Counted from the stretch's first letter, positions 1-8,355 are shown. The stretch is DNA of 64,000 nucleotides from Weeksellaceae bacterium (GCA_022013695.1 JAKLPS010000020.1:173407-237406), one strand, 5' to 3'. Notes: generated from the sequence alone by a model not told the origin. Made by a program: numbers and translations.

Positions 1-1063
1 TCTACTTTTGGCAATGCTCTCCAGCTTTGCCGCAGCCCAAACTACGCTCGACGAGCAGATGAAATCTTATACGCAAAAAGTGAATCTCATCGTATCGACC
101 GAAAAGGCGAATATGAAATCGGAAACCGACAAAATTGATGAAGCTTTCTCCTCTGGAAAAATTACAAAAGCGGAACAAATTGCGCAGAAAGAAGCGGTTT
201 CTAAAAAATACGAAATCATCATCAATGAAAAAATCGAAAATGAGCGCCAGCAACTGGAAAATATCACCAAAACGGCAGTAACCAATTCGGTTTACAACAC
301 CAAAATGGATACTGTGAAAAGTAAAGATGTTTTTGTCTTCAGCGCAACGGGGTTGACCATCAAAAAAAGTGGAAAATCTCCCGCGCAATATCTGAAAAGT
401 ACCTCTCTGAACGTTGGTTATGCCTTTGCGAATCTGACAAACGCTAAAGGCAGTTTCAATCCTTTTGAAAACGATTCCGAGATGAGGATCGGGAATTCTC
501 ACAGCATCGAAGTGCAATTTAGAAAAGATAAGCAACTGGGAAGTTTCACGAGTCCGTGGTTTATCAGATACGGCTTGGCTTACAGAACCGACACTTATAT
601 GCCGAAGCGGCCGCAGGTTTTTGTGCAGGAAAATTCGCAGTTGTTCCTTGATGATTTTGAAAATGGAAGACTCAAACGGTCGAAGCTTAGAAATGTTTAC
701 CTTACTATTCCCGTTGAATTTCAGCTTTATCTGAATCCAAAATTCACAGAATATGACGGAAAACAATATTTGGATGCCAAAAAAAAAATGTGGAAGATTG
801 GATTAGGAGCTTATGCTGGCATTAATACGAGAAGCATCGTAAAAGTAAAATATTATAATGAAAATGACCACTTCAAAAAGTATGATTACACTTTGGACGA
901 CGGCGTGAATGCGTTTCTTTTCGGAGGAAAATTCAGTTTGGGTTATGGCGGAGTTAATTTATTCATCAAGAAAGATTTCACACCTATTTTCAGTGAAAGC
1001 GCGCTTCTGCCAAACAAAAACGGCATCCAAATCGGGATCGAAATTGCCAATATTGATTTCTAA
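1..1063 (+). CDS. Secreted beta-barrel-like protein, 5' end outside window
   Basis: The frame is open to the left edge, so the true start lies outside the window. The first visible residues (LLLAMLSSFAAAQ) are the hydrophobic end of a signal peptide with a likely cut after AAAQ. About 80 charged residues rich in Lys and Glu follow and may form a coiled coil. The rest alternates short beta-like stretches (for example VNLFIKKDFTPIF) and resembles the outer-membrane beta-barrel (porin-family) proteins common in flavobacteria. I do not recognise a specific family. It probably sits in the periplasm or outer membrane. Gene assignment is secure from length and codon pattern; function is inference. 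Confidence 0.75.
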   Translation, partial: LLLAMLSSFAAAQTTLDEQMKSYTQKVNLIVSTEKANMKSETDKIDEAFSSGKITKAEQIAQKEAVSKKYEIIINEKIENERQQLENITKTAVTNSVYNTKMDTVKSKDVFVFSATGLTIKKSGKSPAQYLKSTSLNVGYAFANLTNAKGSFNPFENDSEMRIGNSHSIEVQFRKDKQLGSFTSPWFIRYGLAYRTDTYMPKRPQVFVQENSQLFLDDFENGRLKRSKLRNVYLTIPVEFQLYLNPKFTEYDGKQYLDAKKKMWKIGLGAYAGINTRSIVKVKYYNENDHFKKYDYTLDDGVNAFLFGGKFSLGYGGVNLFIKKDFTPIFSESALLPNKNGIQIGIEIANIDF

Positions 1064-1128
1064 TAAAAACAGATTAAATTTTTCATAGAACACTATTTTT
1101 TATTATTATTTTCTGAAAGCATACTTTT

Positions 1129-1401
1129 ATGGAGTGTGCTTTTAAACAATATACAACAGAAAATTCCGGGATGCCTTTTAACCATACAAATTGCGTTCTT
1201 TATGACAAAAAAGAAAAAGTATTGTGGATCTCAACCTACAGAGCAGGACTGGTACGTTATGATTTGAAAGGAAATTGGGAAAACTATCATAATGAAAATT
1301 CTGAAATTCCTACTTCTTATATTTCTACAATGACCTTTGATAAAAATGGAAATCTTTATCTGGCAACATGACAAGGATTGGTAAAGATCGAGAAGAAATA
1401 A
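1129..1401 (+). pseudogene. Fragment of a regulator-propeller (beta-propeller) gene with an in-frame TGA
   Basis: Eighty codons run from an ATG to a TGA at 1369-1371. Read through, the same frame continues as QGLVKIEKK and ends at TAA 1399-1401. The peptide holds two propeller-type repeats (FKQYTTENSGMP, then WENYHNENSEIPTSYIS) ending GNLYLAT*QGLVKI. In two-component regulator propellers the residue at the stop is normally Trp, Glu or Gly, so a TGG to TGA change is the simplest explanation. The upstream frame closes within about 15 bases, so only the last two blades remain. I read this as a decayed C-terminal remnant. It could also be expressed as a short peptide, but nothing supports that. 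Confidence 0.65.
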
Positions 1402-1432
1402 AATTTAAATCAATTAAATATAAAAAACCAAA

Positions 1433-1461
1433 AACCCCTCCGAAAAAAATCCGGAGGGTTT
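1433..1461 (-). terminator. Intrinsic terminator of the acyl-CoA dehydrogenase gene
   Basis: Arms CCCTCCG and CGGAGGG surround an A-rich loop. On the minus strand they are followed by T-rich sequence (GGTTTTTGGTTTTTT). It lies 23 bases past the minus-strand stop codon. Confidence 0.8.
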
Positions 1462-1483
1462 ATTATTTCAAAAAATTGATAAT

Positions 1484-3271
1484 CTAGTAAGACCCTTTCC
1501 CAATAAAATTAGCGGCAACTTTTTCTGTCAAGGCAATCGGATTTGGCGTGTTGACGTACTTTGTAAAACGTCTTAATCCTGCCAGCATCATTCTTTGCTC
1601 GTCGCCTTCGGAGAAAGACACGATGCCTTCTTTGGCGCTGGCGGAGACGATTTCCACCGCTTTATAAAGATTCAGTCTTGCCATCGCAGCTTCTACCGAA
1701 TCGGTATCGAAATGTTTCTCAGCTCTCAGGATGGCCGATTCTGCCATATAAATTTGGTTGAGGATTTCAGAAGCATTCAAAAGTAGATGTTGCTGCTGCT
1801 CGATTTCCGTCATATATTTTTGAAGGGCAGATCCGGAAACCATCAGGAATACTTTTTTCAGATTTTTGATAACTTCTTTTTCCTCAGACATATATTCTGA
1901 ATAATCCGGAACTTCGAAAGAAGGTATTCCCATCAATTCTTTCCCCACATTTTTTGCAGGCGTTAGCAGATCGATTTTGCCTTGCATTGCGCGTTTGATG
2001 AGCATTCCAACGGCAAGAAGTCGGTTGATCTCGTTGGTTCCTTCGTAGATTCTGGATATTCTGGAATCCCTCCAGGCGGCCTCCATCGGCGTATCTTCGG
2101 AGAAGCCCATTCCGCCAAAGATTTGGATGCCCTCGTCTGCGGTGTGCTGCGCCAAATCGGAAACGTAAACTTTCAGGATAGAACATTCTACAGCAAATTC
2201 CTCCACACCTTTCAGCTCTGCTTGCTCGTGCTGCATTCCTCCTGAAACGAATTCCTCAATTTTGTTTTCGATATCTTTTGCGCCTCGGTAGGTGCCTGCT
2301 TCGCTCACGAAAATGCCGGTTGCCATCTCCGCCAGCTTCTTGCGAATGGCTCCAAAAGTGTTGATAGAAACGCCAAATTGCTTCCTCTCTGCCGCATAAT
2401 TCAAAGAATGGTTAAAGATTCTTCTTTGTGCATCAAGACAGGCGGCTGCCAGCTTTATTCGGCCAACATTCAGTGCATTCAGCGCGATTTTGAAACCGTT
2501 GTTTCTTTCGCCTAAAAGATTCTCTACCGGAACTTTCAGATCATTGAAGAAAACCTGACGTGTAGATGATGCGCGAATGCCCAATTTGTGTTCTTCCTCG
2601 CCGAAGGTCAAACTATCCGGATTTTCCAGCTCCGAACGGTTGATGACAAAACCGGTAATGTTTTTGTCGTCGTCTATCTTGGCAAAAAAAGTGAAAGTGT
2701 CTGCAAAACCGGCGTTGGAGATCCACATTTTCTGTCCGTTGATGATGTAATGCTTGCCATCGTCCGACAATCTGGCTTTTGTTTTTCCGCTGTTGGCATC
2801 GGATCCTGCTTCGGGCTCTGTCAAACAATAAGAACCGAATTTGGTTCCTGCAGCCAAGTCCGGGAGATATTTGTTTTTCAAATATTCGGTACCGTAAAGC
2901 AAGATGGGCAAAGTACCGATTCCGGTATGGGCGCCGTAAGCAGTTGCCAAAGAACCCGTTGCACCAGACAGATAATCGCAAGCCAGCGTGGTAGAGACGA
3001 AGCTCATTCCCAGTCCGCCATACGCTTCCGGAACGGCGAGTCCTAAGAATCCCATTTCTCCGATTTTCCGCATCACTTCTTCTGTGTAAGCATAGTCTTT
3101 TTTCTCAAATCTTTCCTTGTTGGGAACGACTTCTTTATCGATGAATTCTTTTGCAGAATCCCGTAGCATTTTTTGTTCTTCAGAAAGTTCTTCGATGCTG
3201 AAGATGTCTTGGGCAGTGATATCTTTTACGAGAAATTCGCCGCCGTTCAGTGTTTTGGTTTCGGTTGACAT
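1484..3271 (-). CDS. Acyl-CoA dehydrogenase, long-chain type with C-terminal extension
   Basis: FAD enzyme for the first step of beta-oxidation, converting acyl-CoA to trans-2-enoyl-CoA. The N-terminal helical domain covers about residues 30-145, the FAD/substrate signature TEPEAGSDA is at 151-159, the beta domain runs to about 255, and the C-terminal helical domain carries RIYEGTNEI at 407-415, whose Glu (410) is the expected catalytic base. At 595 residues it is about 200 longer than short-chain relatives. The extra helical region (about 430-595) matches the very-long-chain ACADVL/ACAD9 architecture, so long-chain substrates are likely. It is the last gene of the minus-strand beta-oxidation cluster and ends just before a terminator. 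Confidence 0.95.
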   Translation of the reverse strand: MSTETKTLNGGEFLVKDITAQDIFSIEELSEEQKMLRDSAKEFIDKEVVPNKERFEKKDYAYTEEVMRKIGEMGFLGLAVPEAYGGLGMSFVSTTLACDYLSGATGSLATAYGAHTGIGTLPILLYGTEYLKNKYLPDLAAGTKFGSYCLTEPEAGSDANSGKTKARLSDDGKHYIINGQKMWISNAGFADTFTFFAKIDDDKNITGFVINRSELENPDSLTFGEEEHKLGIRASSTRQVFFNDLKVPVENLLGERNNGFKIALNALNVGRIKLAAACLDAQRRIFNHSLNYAAERKQFGVSINTFGAIRKKLAEMATGIFVSEAGTYRGAKDIENKIEEFVSGGMQHEQAELKGVEEFAVECSILKVYVSDLAQHTADEGIQIFGGMGFSEDTPMEAAWRDSRISRIYEGTNEINRLLAVGMLIKRAMQGKIDLLTPAKNVGKELMGIPSFEVPDYSEYMSEEKEVIKNLKKVFLMVSGSALQKYMTEIEQQQHLLLNASEILNQIYMAESAILRAEKHFDTDSVEAAMARLNLYKAVEIVSASAKEGIVSFSEGDEQRMMLAGLRRFTKYVNTPNPIALTEKVAANFIGKGSY

Positions 3272-3281
3272 ATTATTTGTA

Positions 3282-3717
3282 ATTTTAAATTTTAGATTAT
3301 AAATTTTAAACTGATTAGACTCGCTGTTATAAATTTTCAGATGAAGTTTTGATGATTTTCGTTAAGATATTAATAATGCTTTCAATTTGTAGTAAATAAG
3401 AATCTACATCAACATTCACAAGATTTGTAGATTGATAGAGCTTTAACCAATACTTTGTTTCTCTAGCTTCCTTGTTTGCAATGGAAAGTTTTGAAATAAA
3501 ATCTTTTTTGGATTGTGCAGCAATTGCTTCTTCCACATTTGCTCCAATCGATGTTCCACTTCTAAGAATCTGTTTTGAAAGTATATATTCATTTTGAGAT
3601 TTGCAGTCCAAGTAAAAATTAATGATACTTAATGCAAATTCAAATGTTAAATTTTGAATCAAGTTATCTTCTTTGAAGCTCATATCATCTAAAATTTATA
3701 ATTTAAAATCTATAATT
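3282..3717. repeat. AT-rich 28-bp inverted repeats bordering a four-helix-bundle gene
   Basis: The left arm (3282-3309) and the right arm (3690-3717) are inverted copies with three mismatches over 28 bases. Read from the right arm, the shared core is TAAAATTTATAAT, then one variable base, then TAAAAT. The arms sit just outside the 118-residue gene at 3327-3683, leaving only 9 bases to the acyl-CoA dehydrogenase start on one side and about 1 base to the thiolase stop on the other. Both are almost pure A/T, which raises the chance-match rate. Confidence 0.5.
3327..3683 (-). CDS. Four-helix-bundle protein of the 23S rRNA-IVS family
   Basis: This 118-residue, almost wholly alpha-helical protein carries the family hallmark LRSGTSIGANVEEA (about residues 41-54), followed by KKDFISKLSIANKEARETKYWL. 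The family was first found as ORFs in intervening sequences of 23S rRNA and is related to the Avd accessory protein of diversity-generating retroelements. Its members form pentameric bundles thought to bind nucleic acid; cellular function is unknown. Here it lies between the acyl-CoA dehydrogenase and thiolase genes on the same strand and is bordered by inverted repeats. No reverse transcriptase or rRNA is nearby. The family call is firm; a link to lipid metabolism is not implied. Confidence 0.85.
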   Translation of the reverse strand: MSFKEDNLIQNLTFEFALSIINFYLDCKSQNEYILSKQILRSGTSIGANVEEAIAAQSKKDFISKLSIANKEARETKYWLKLYQSTNLVNVDVDSYLLQIESIINILTKIIKTSSENL

Positions 3718-3718
3718 T

Positions 3719-4894
3719 TTAGAGAAGTTCAAACACGCTCGCCGCTCCCTGACCTGTTCCTACGCACATTGTCACCACGCCGTATTTGCTGTTTCTGCGT
3801 TTCATTTCGTCAAGAAGTTGGACGGTTAATTTTGTGCCGGTGCAGCCAAGTGGATGCCCAAGTGCGATGGCGCCGCCGTTTACGTTGACGATGTCTGGAT
3901 TAATGTTCAATTCTCTTAAGATTGCAACAGACTGAGATGCAAAAGCTTCATTCAACTCAAATAAATCGATGTCGGATTGTTTAAGCCCAGCTTGTTCCAA
4001 CGCTTTTGGAATGGCGTACATCGGTCCGATTCCCATAATTCTTGGCGGAACACCAACAGTTGAATAGGAGAGAAGTCTCGCAACTGGAGTCAAGTTTAAT
4101 TCTTTTACCATTCTTTCGGACATTATCATCGTGAAAGCAGCGCCATCAGAAGTTTGAGAAGAATTCCCGGCCGTCACAGAACCATTAGCTGCGAAAACGG
4201 GACGTAATTTTGCCAAAACTTCGACCGATGTGTCAGCTCTTGGGCCTTCATCTTGCTCAAACGCATATTCCTTGGTCTGCACTTTTTCCTTGTCGTCCAA
4301 GAAATTATATTTCACATCAATTGGAACAATCTGACGCTCAAATTTTCCTTCTTTAATGGCTTTAATGGCCTTTTGATGAGAGTTGTAAGAAAACTCATCT
4401 TGCTCCTCTCGGCTGACTTTGAATTCGTTGGCAACCGCTTCAGCCGTCAATCCCATTCCCCAATAATAATCGGGATGTTTCTTTGCCAAATCGGTGTCAG
4501 GAATTGGTTTGTAGCCGCCCATCGGGATGTACGACATACTTTCGGCACCACCAGCAATGATGCATTCTGCCATTCCGGCTTTGATTTTCGCTGATGCAAT
4601 CGCAATCGATTCCGATCCTGATGCGCAATATCTGTTCACCGTCACGCCCGGCACTTTGTCGGTATCCAATCCCATTAAGGAGATTAGTCTTGCGACGTTG
4701 AGTCCTTGTTCTGCCTCCGGCATCGCGCAACCGACAATCAAATCGTCGATGCGGGCGGGGTCTAGGTTTGGAACATCTTTCATCAGACGTTCTATCACAG
4801 TTGCCGCCATATCATCGGGGCGGGTAAAACGCAAAGAACCTTTCGGCGCTTTGCCCACTGCTGTTCTGTATCCTGTTACTATGTATGCTTCCAT
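3719..4894 (-). CDS. fadA: Acetyl-CoA acyltransferase (3-ketoacyl-CoA thiolase)
   Basis: Cleaves 3-ketoacyl-CoA to acetyl-CoA and a shortened acyl-CoA, the last step of beta-oxidation. At 391 residues it is full length. The nucleophile is Cys90 in NRYCASGSES, the NEAFASQ motif and GGAIALGHPLGCTG supply the active-site Asn/His, and CVGTGQGAA near the C-terminus carries the second catalytic Cys. It lies between the dehydrogenase and the fused hydratase/dehydrogenase genes, as in flavobacterial fad clusters, and is separated from each by a small four-helix-bundle gene. It is probably cotranscribed from the marR-side promoter. A biosynthetic acetoacetyl-CoA thiolase is the alternative, but context favours degradation. 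Confidence 0.93.
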   Translation of the reverse strand: MEAYIVTGYRTAVGKAPKGSLRFTRPDDMAATVIERLMKDVPNLDPARIDDLIVGCAMPEAEQGLNVARLISLMGLDTDKVPGVTVNRYCASGSESIAIASAKIKAGMAECIIAGGAESMSYIPMGGYKPIPDTDLAKKHPDYYWGMGLTAEAVANEFKVSREEQDEFSYNSHQKAIKAIKEGKFERQIVPIDVKYNFLDDKEKVQTKEYAFEQDEGPRADTSVEVLAKLRPVFAANGSVTAGNSSQTSDGAAFTMIMSERMVKELNLTPVARLLSYSTVGVPPRIMGIGPMYAIPKALEQAGLKQSDIDLFELNEAFASQSVAILRELNINPDIVNVNGGAIALGHPLGCTGTKLTVQLLDEMKRRNSKYGVVTMCVGTGQGAASVFELL

Positions 4895-4914
4895 TTTTAT
4901 TTTGTTGTATTTAG

Positions 4915-5321
4915 GTATTAATGTAAAATGTATTTACGATTTTAAAATGTTTGAGTATTAAAATTCTGCTTCAATTTTGCTAACATATTTGGTATGTGTT
5001 TGATTTCGGAGTAAATGATATTAAAATCATCATTTTTAAAGAATTGCAAATCTTTAGCAATTAATATTTGGGTTTCAAATTCGAATGATGAGCCTAATGC
5101 AATATTCAGAAAATGAGAAAATTGAGCATTTGTATCACGACCAGCACCTTCAGCAATATTAGACGGAATTGAAATTAAACTTCTTCTTGCCTGAGAAGTC
5201 AATCCGAACAATTCTTCGTGTGGAAAATTATTAGAAGCCAAGTAAAAGGTTTTACAAAGTTTCATCGATTTTGCCCAAGCTTCTAAATCTCTAAAATTGT
5301 GCATCGTTAATACATTAATAC
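4915..5321. repeat. Inverted repeats bordering the second four-helix-bundle gene
   Basis: The left arm (4915-4940) begins GTATTAATGTA and ends ACGAT. The right arm (5303-5321) is its reverse complement, GTATTAATGTA followed by TTAACGAT, without a 7-base AAATGTA insert found in the left arm. A further matching 11-base word TGTAAAATGTA occurs in the left arm (4922-4932) and inverted at 5325-5335. The arms lie at the two ends of the 120-residue gene; the right arm touches its start codon. Confidence 0.5.
4942..5304 (-). CDS. Four-helix-bundle protein of the 23S rRNA-IVS family, second type
   Basis: A 120-residue helical protein beginning MHNFRDLEAWAKSMKLCKTF, with the characteristic LTSQARRSLISIPSNIAEGAGR segment (about residues 35-56) and LNIALGSSFEFETQI. 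This is the commoner subfamily, and it is clearly diverged from the 118-residue protein encoded 1.3 kb away, so the two are not a recent duplication. Helical bundles of this family oligomerise and may bind nucleic acid; the role is unknown. It lies between the thiolase and the multifunctional enzyme on the same strand and is bordered by inverted repeats. No start other than ATG 5304 is needed. Confidence 0.88.
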   Translation of the reverse strand: MHNFRDLEAWAKSMKLCKTFYLASNNFPHEELFGLTSQARRSLISIPSNIAEGAGRDTNAQFSHFLNIALGSSFEFETQILIAKDLQFFKNDDFNIIYSEIKHIPNMLAKLKQNFNTQTF

Positions 5322-5342
5322 TTTTTACATTTTACAAAACAT

Positions 5343-7742
5343 CTAGTTTCTCACCGGCTTACCTGTCTTCAGCATTCCGGCGATTCTTTCCAAAGTTTTT
5401 TTCTCGCCGCAAAGGGAGAGGAAGGCTTCTCGTTCCAAATCCAAAAGATATTGTTCAGAAACTTCCGTTGGTTCGGAAAGATTTCCGCCCGTCATCACGT
5501 AGCCAATTTTGTTTGCGATGAGTCGGTCGTGTTCTGAGGCATAACCGCCGGCAACCATCTGGTCGGTTCCAACGTAGAAAATTCCCATTGCTTCGCTGCC
5601 GAGCACTTTTACCCTCTCCGGAACTGGCGGTGTGTAACCTAATTCGTCTAAAACAATGGCCTGCCGTTTTGCCTCCGCAATTTGACGATCTCTATTGACA
5701 ACGATGATGTCTTTGTCGGTCAAAATTCCCATTTGCCGGGCTTCGTGCGCAGAAGTCGCTACTTTTGCGGTTGCAATGTTCATAAAGTAATTTCTCAAAT
5801 GATTGGTTTTGACATCGTCTGGAAGGGTTCCTTTCAAAGCTCTTAGGGCAAACTCTTTGGTACCGCCGCCGCCCGGAATGAGACCAACGCCTACCTCCAC
5901 CAAACCGATGTAGGTCTCTGTTGAAGCCACAATTTTATCCGAATGCATCGAGAATTCGCAGCCGCCGCCCAGCGTCATACCAAACGGTGCTGCTATTACC
6001 GGAATGGATGAATATCTCAGTTTCATAGAAGTTGATTGGAACAGAGCAACGGCCATATTGAGCTCATACCAATCCTGCTCAGCGGCCATCATCATAATCA
6101 TCGCAAGATTGGCGCCCACTGAGAAATTCTCAGCTTGATTGCCAATGACCAAACCGCGATAATCCTTCTCTGCGATCTCTATAGATTTGCTAATGCCCTC
6201 CAAAACACCGCCGCCAAGCGTGTTCATTTTTGAACGGAATTCGAAGTTCAAGATGCCGTCGCCAAGGTCAATCAATGCAGATTCAGAATTGGACCAAACG
6301 GTCTTTTCTTTTCTAATATTATTCAAAATGATAAAAGCATCTTGACCAGGAATGGCATCGTAAGTTTTCGTGTTTTGATTGTAAAACAAGGTCTTTCCGT
6401 TTTCTAATTTGTAGAAAGAGTCATTGCCGTTTGCCAGCATTTCCTTAACCCAATCAGCGACTTTGTAACCTTCGCTTTCCACCAAATCGATTCCTTTTTG
6501 AACTCCTAAGAAATCCCAGTTTTCGAAAGGTCCATATTTCCACGCATAGCCGGTTTTCATCGCATCATCGATGGAGTAGAAGACATCGGTGATTTCCGGA
6601 ACGCGTTGCGAAACGTAGGCAAAAAGCGAAGCATAATGTTTTCTAATCAGTTCGCCTGCTTTGGTTTGATCTTTCAGCAAAATCGGCAAACGGTTTTTCA
6701 GACTTCCGGCTTCCTTAGCTGCTTGTACGATAGGAAGTTTCGGTTGTTTCGTAGGTTCGTAGCCAAGTGTCTGATAATTAAGCACAAAACGATTGACGTT
6801 TCCGCCGGCATCTTTTTCTTTATAATAGAATCCTTTTTTACTTTTATCACCAAAGAATTTATTTTCGATCAAATGATTCAAAGTTTTAGAATCCTTAAGC
6901 GCTTGCACCATTTCGTCATCTTTTAGATTGGCTTGCAATCCTTTTGTAACACTGACTGCGGTGTCGAGACCAACCAAATCTCCCAATTTGAAAGTTCCGG
7001 TTTTTGGGCGGTTCAGCAAATCGCCCGTCAGAGCATCGGCTTCCTCGATGGTCAGTCCGATTTCCTCCGTGAGTTCCATAATTTTGGACATAGAGTAAAC
7101 GCCGATTCGGTTTCCGATGAAGCCCGGCGTGTCTTTGCAGAGCACCGTGGTTTTCCCAAGGAATTTTTCCGCATATGACATCAAGAAATCAACGACCGAC
7201 TTGTCGGTTTTCGGTCCCGGAATCACTTCGAATAATTTCAAATATCGTGGCGGATTGAAGAAATGCGTTCCGCAGAAATGCTTCTGAAAATCTTCTGACC
7301 TCCCTTCCGACATCAAGTGAATCGGAATTCCAGAGGTGTTGGAGGTGATCAAAGTTCCTGGTTTGCGCAGTTTGTCCACTTTTTCAAACATCGATTGCTT
7401 GATGTCCAATCTTTCCACGATAACCTCGATTACCCAATCCGAATTTTTGATTTTTTCCAAATCATCTTCGAAGTTGCCAGTGGTAATTCTGGAAGCGAAA
7501 GATTTGTCGTAGATGGGTGAAGGGTTGCTTTTCAGAGCGTTGTCAAGATGGCCTTGCGCCACGCTGTTTCTGAATTTTTTACTTTCTGGATTCACGCCCG
7601 TTGCTTTGTCTTTGTCCGACAATTCTTTGGGAGGCATATCCAACATCAAAACCTGAATCCCGTTACCAGCCAAGTGGCAGGCAATGCCGGAACCCATCAC
7701 GCCGGAGCCGAGAACCGTTACGTGTTTTATTTTTCTGTTCAT
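5343..7742 (-). CDS. 3-hydroxyacyl-CoA dehydrogenase / enoyl-CoA hydratase fusion
   Basis: Bifunctional beta-oxidation enzyme that hydrates enoyl-CoA and oxidises 3-hydroxyacyl-CoA with NAD. The NAD-binding Rossmann motif GSGVMGSG is at residues 12-19, the dehydrogenase C-terminal domains follow (for example NRPKTGTFKLGDLVGLD), and a crotonase-type domain fills about 470-700 with FGMTLGGGCEFSMHSD and GLIPGGGGTKE around the oxyanion hole. The domain order (dehydrogenase first) is the reverse of E. coli FadB but is usual for this Bacteroidota type. Length is 799 residues. It starts 20 bases downstream of marR on the same strand, so the two are almost surely cotranscribed and controlled by the palindromic operator. 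Confidence 0.94.
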   Translation of the reverse strand: MNRKIKHVTVLGSGVMGSGIACHLAGNGIQVLMLDMPPKELSDKDKATGVNPESKKFRNSVAQGHLDNALKSNPSPIYDKSFASRITTGNFEDDLEKIKNSDWVIEVIVERLDIKQSMFEKVDKLRKPGTLITSNTSGIPIHLMSEGRSEDFQKHFCGTHFFNPPRYLKLFEVIPGPKTDKSVVDFLMSYAEKFLGKTTVLCKDTPGFIGNRIGVYSMSKIMELTEEIGLTIEEADALTGDLLNRPKTGTFKLGDLVGLDTAVSVTKGLQANLKDDEMVQALKDSKTLNHLIENKFFGDKSKKGFYYKEKDAGGNVNRFVLNYQTLGYEPTKQPKLPIVQAAKEAGSLKNRLPILLKDQTKAGELIRKHYASLFAYVSQRVPEITDVFYSIDDAMKTGYAWKYGPFENWDFLGVQKGIDLVESEGYKVADWVKEMLANGNDSFYKLENGKTLFYNQNTKTYDAIPGQDAFIILNNIRKEKTVWSNSESALIDLGDGILNFEFRSKMNTLGGGVLEGISKSIEIAEKDYRGLVIGNQAENFSVGANLAMIMMMAAEQDWYELNMAVALFQSTSMKLRYSSIPVIAAPFGMTLGGGCEFSMHSDKIVASTETYIGLVEVGVGLIPGGGGTKEFALRALKGTLPDDVKTNHLRNYFMNIATAKVATSAHEARQMGILTDKDIIVVNRDRQIAEAKRQAIVLDELGYTPPVPERVKVLGSEAMGIFYVGTDQMVAGGYASEHDRLIANKIGYVMTGGNLSEPTEVSEQYLLDLEREAFLSLCGEKKTLERIAGMLKTGKPVRN

Positions 7743-7761
7743 TTAATAAGATTTGTTTTTA

Positions 7762-8223
7762 TTATTTTCTATTATTAAGCTCATTGGCAATTTTCAGAAT
7801 GTCGCTCATCACTTCTTTGAAGACTTCAAATTTTTCCGGCTGAATTCTTTCGACAATCTTTTTATTAAAATTGAGCACCACTTCTTTGGATAAATTTCTG
7901 GAATTGATTCCCTTTTCCGTCAACTTGATGATGACTTCGCGCTTATCGGTAGTGGTTTTTTCTTTGTAGATGTAGCCGTTGTCTTCCAGAAGTTTGATGA
8001 TTCTGGTGAGCGAAGTTGGCTCAATTGCCATTTTCGGACCCAGATTGGTGCTTCTCGTTCCTTCTTTCGGGTCAATTTTAAGCAAAGTAAGTGCCTGAAC
8101 GGCGGTAGAATTATACAAAGAAGCCCGATCGGAGTACATCTTCGAAACTGCCAGCCACGCAGACTTGAGCATCAAGTCCACACTTTCGACTTTTTCTGAA
8201 TTTTTCTTTTCCATAAGGATCAT
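7762..8223 (-). CDS. MarR-family transcriptional regulator of the beta-oxidation operon
   Basis: A 153-residue winged-helix protein. The recognition region includes LTRIIKLLEDNGYIYKEKTTTDKREVIIKLTEKG, with the conserved Asp-Lys-Arg of the MarR wing. An upstream ATG (8223) and a second (8214) are both possible; the first leaves a leader of about 10 bases after the predicted transcription start. It is the first gene of the minus-strand operon with the hydratase/dehydrogenase, thiolase and acyl-CoA dehydrogenase genes, so it most likely represses fatty-acid degradation and its own gene and is relieved by an acyl-CoA. The ligand is inference. A perfect palindrome overlaps its promoter. Confidence 0.9.
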   Translation of the reverse strand: MILMEKKNSEKVESVDLMLKSAWLAVSKMYSDRASLYNSTAVQALTLLKIDPKEGTRSTNLGPKMAIEPTSLTRIIKLLEDNGYIYKEKTTTDKREVIIKLTEKGINSRNLSKEVVLNFNKKIVERIQPEKFEVFKEVMSDILKIANELNNRK

Positions 8224-8239
8224 ATTGAGGTGCTTTTCA

Positions 8240-8247
8240 CAAATATA
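8240..8247 (-). promoter_or_regulatory. -7 box (TATATTTG) for marR and the fad operon
   Basis: This matches the Bacteroidota -7 consensus TAnnTTTG on the minus strand, 16 bases before the first marR ATG. The expected -33 region falls inside the adjoining palindrome. Confidence 0.65.
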
Positions 8248-8252
8248 AAAAA

Positions 8253-8274
8253 AATACTATGCATGCATAGTATT
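8253..8274. promoter_or_regulatory. Perfect 22-bp palindrome, probable MarR operator
   Basis: The half site AATACTATGCA is followed at once by its exact reverse complement. It lies directly upstream of the -7 box and covers the expected -33 region of the marR promoter, so bound repressor would block the polymerase. Palindromes of this size are typical of MarR dimers. Confidence 0.75.
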
Positions 8275-8355
8275 CTAACTTATAAATATGTAAGTAATTG
8301 ATTATTTGACAGTTAATTATTATGCAAAACTTAATAATAAAAAATCAAACTGCTT

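Noticed and set aside
2..766. A 254-codon minus-strand open frame at the left edge
   Set aside because: It is antisense to a signal-peptide protein and has the Phe/Arg-rich composition of a shadow frame.
3327..5304. Diversity-generating retroelement suggested by Avd-like four-helix proteins
   Set aside because: No reverse transcriptase, template repeat or variable-repeat target gene is visible in the window.
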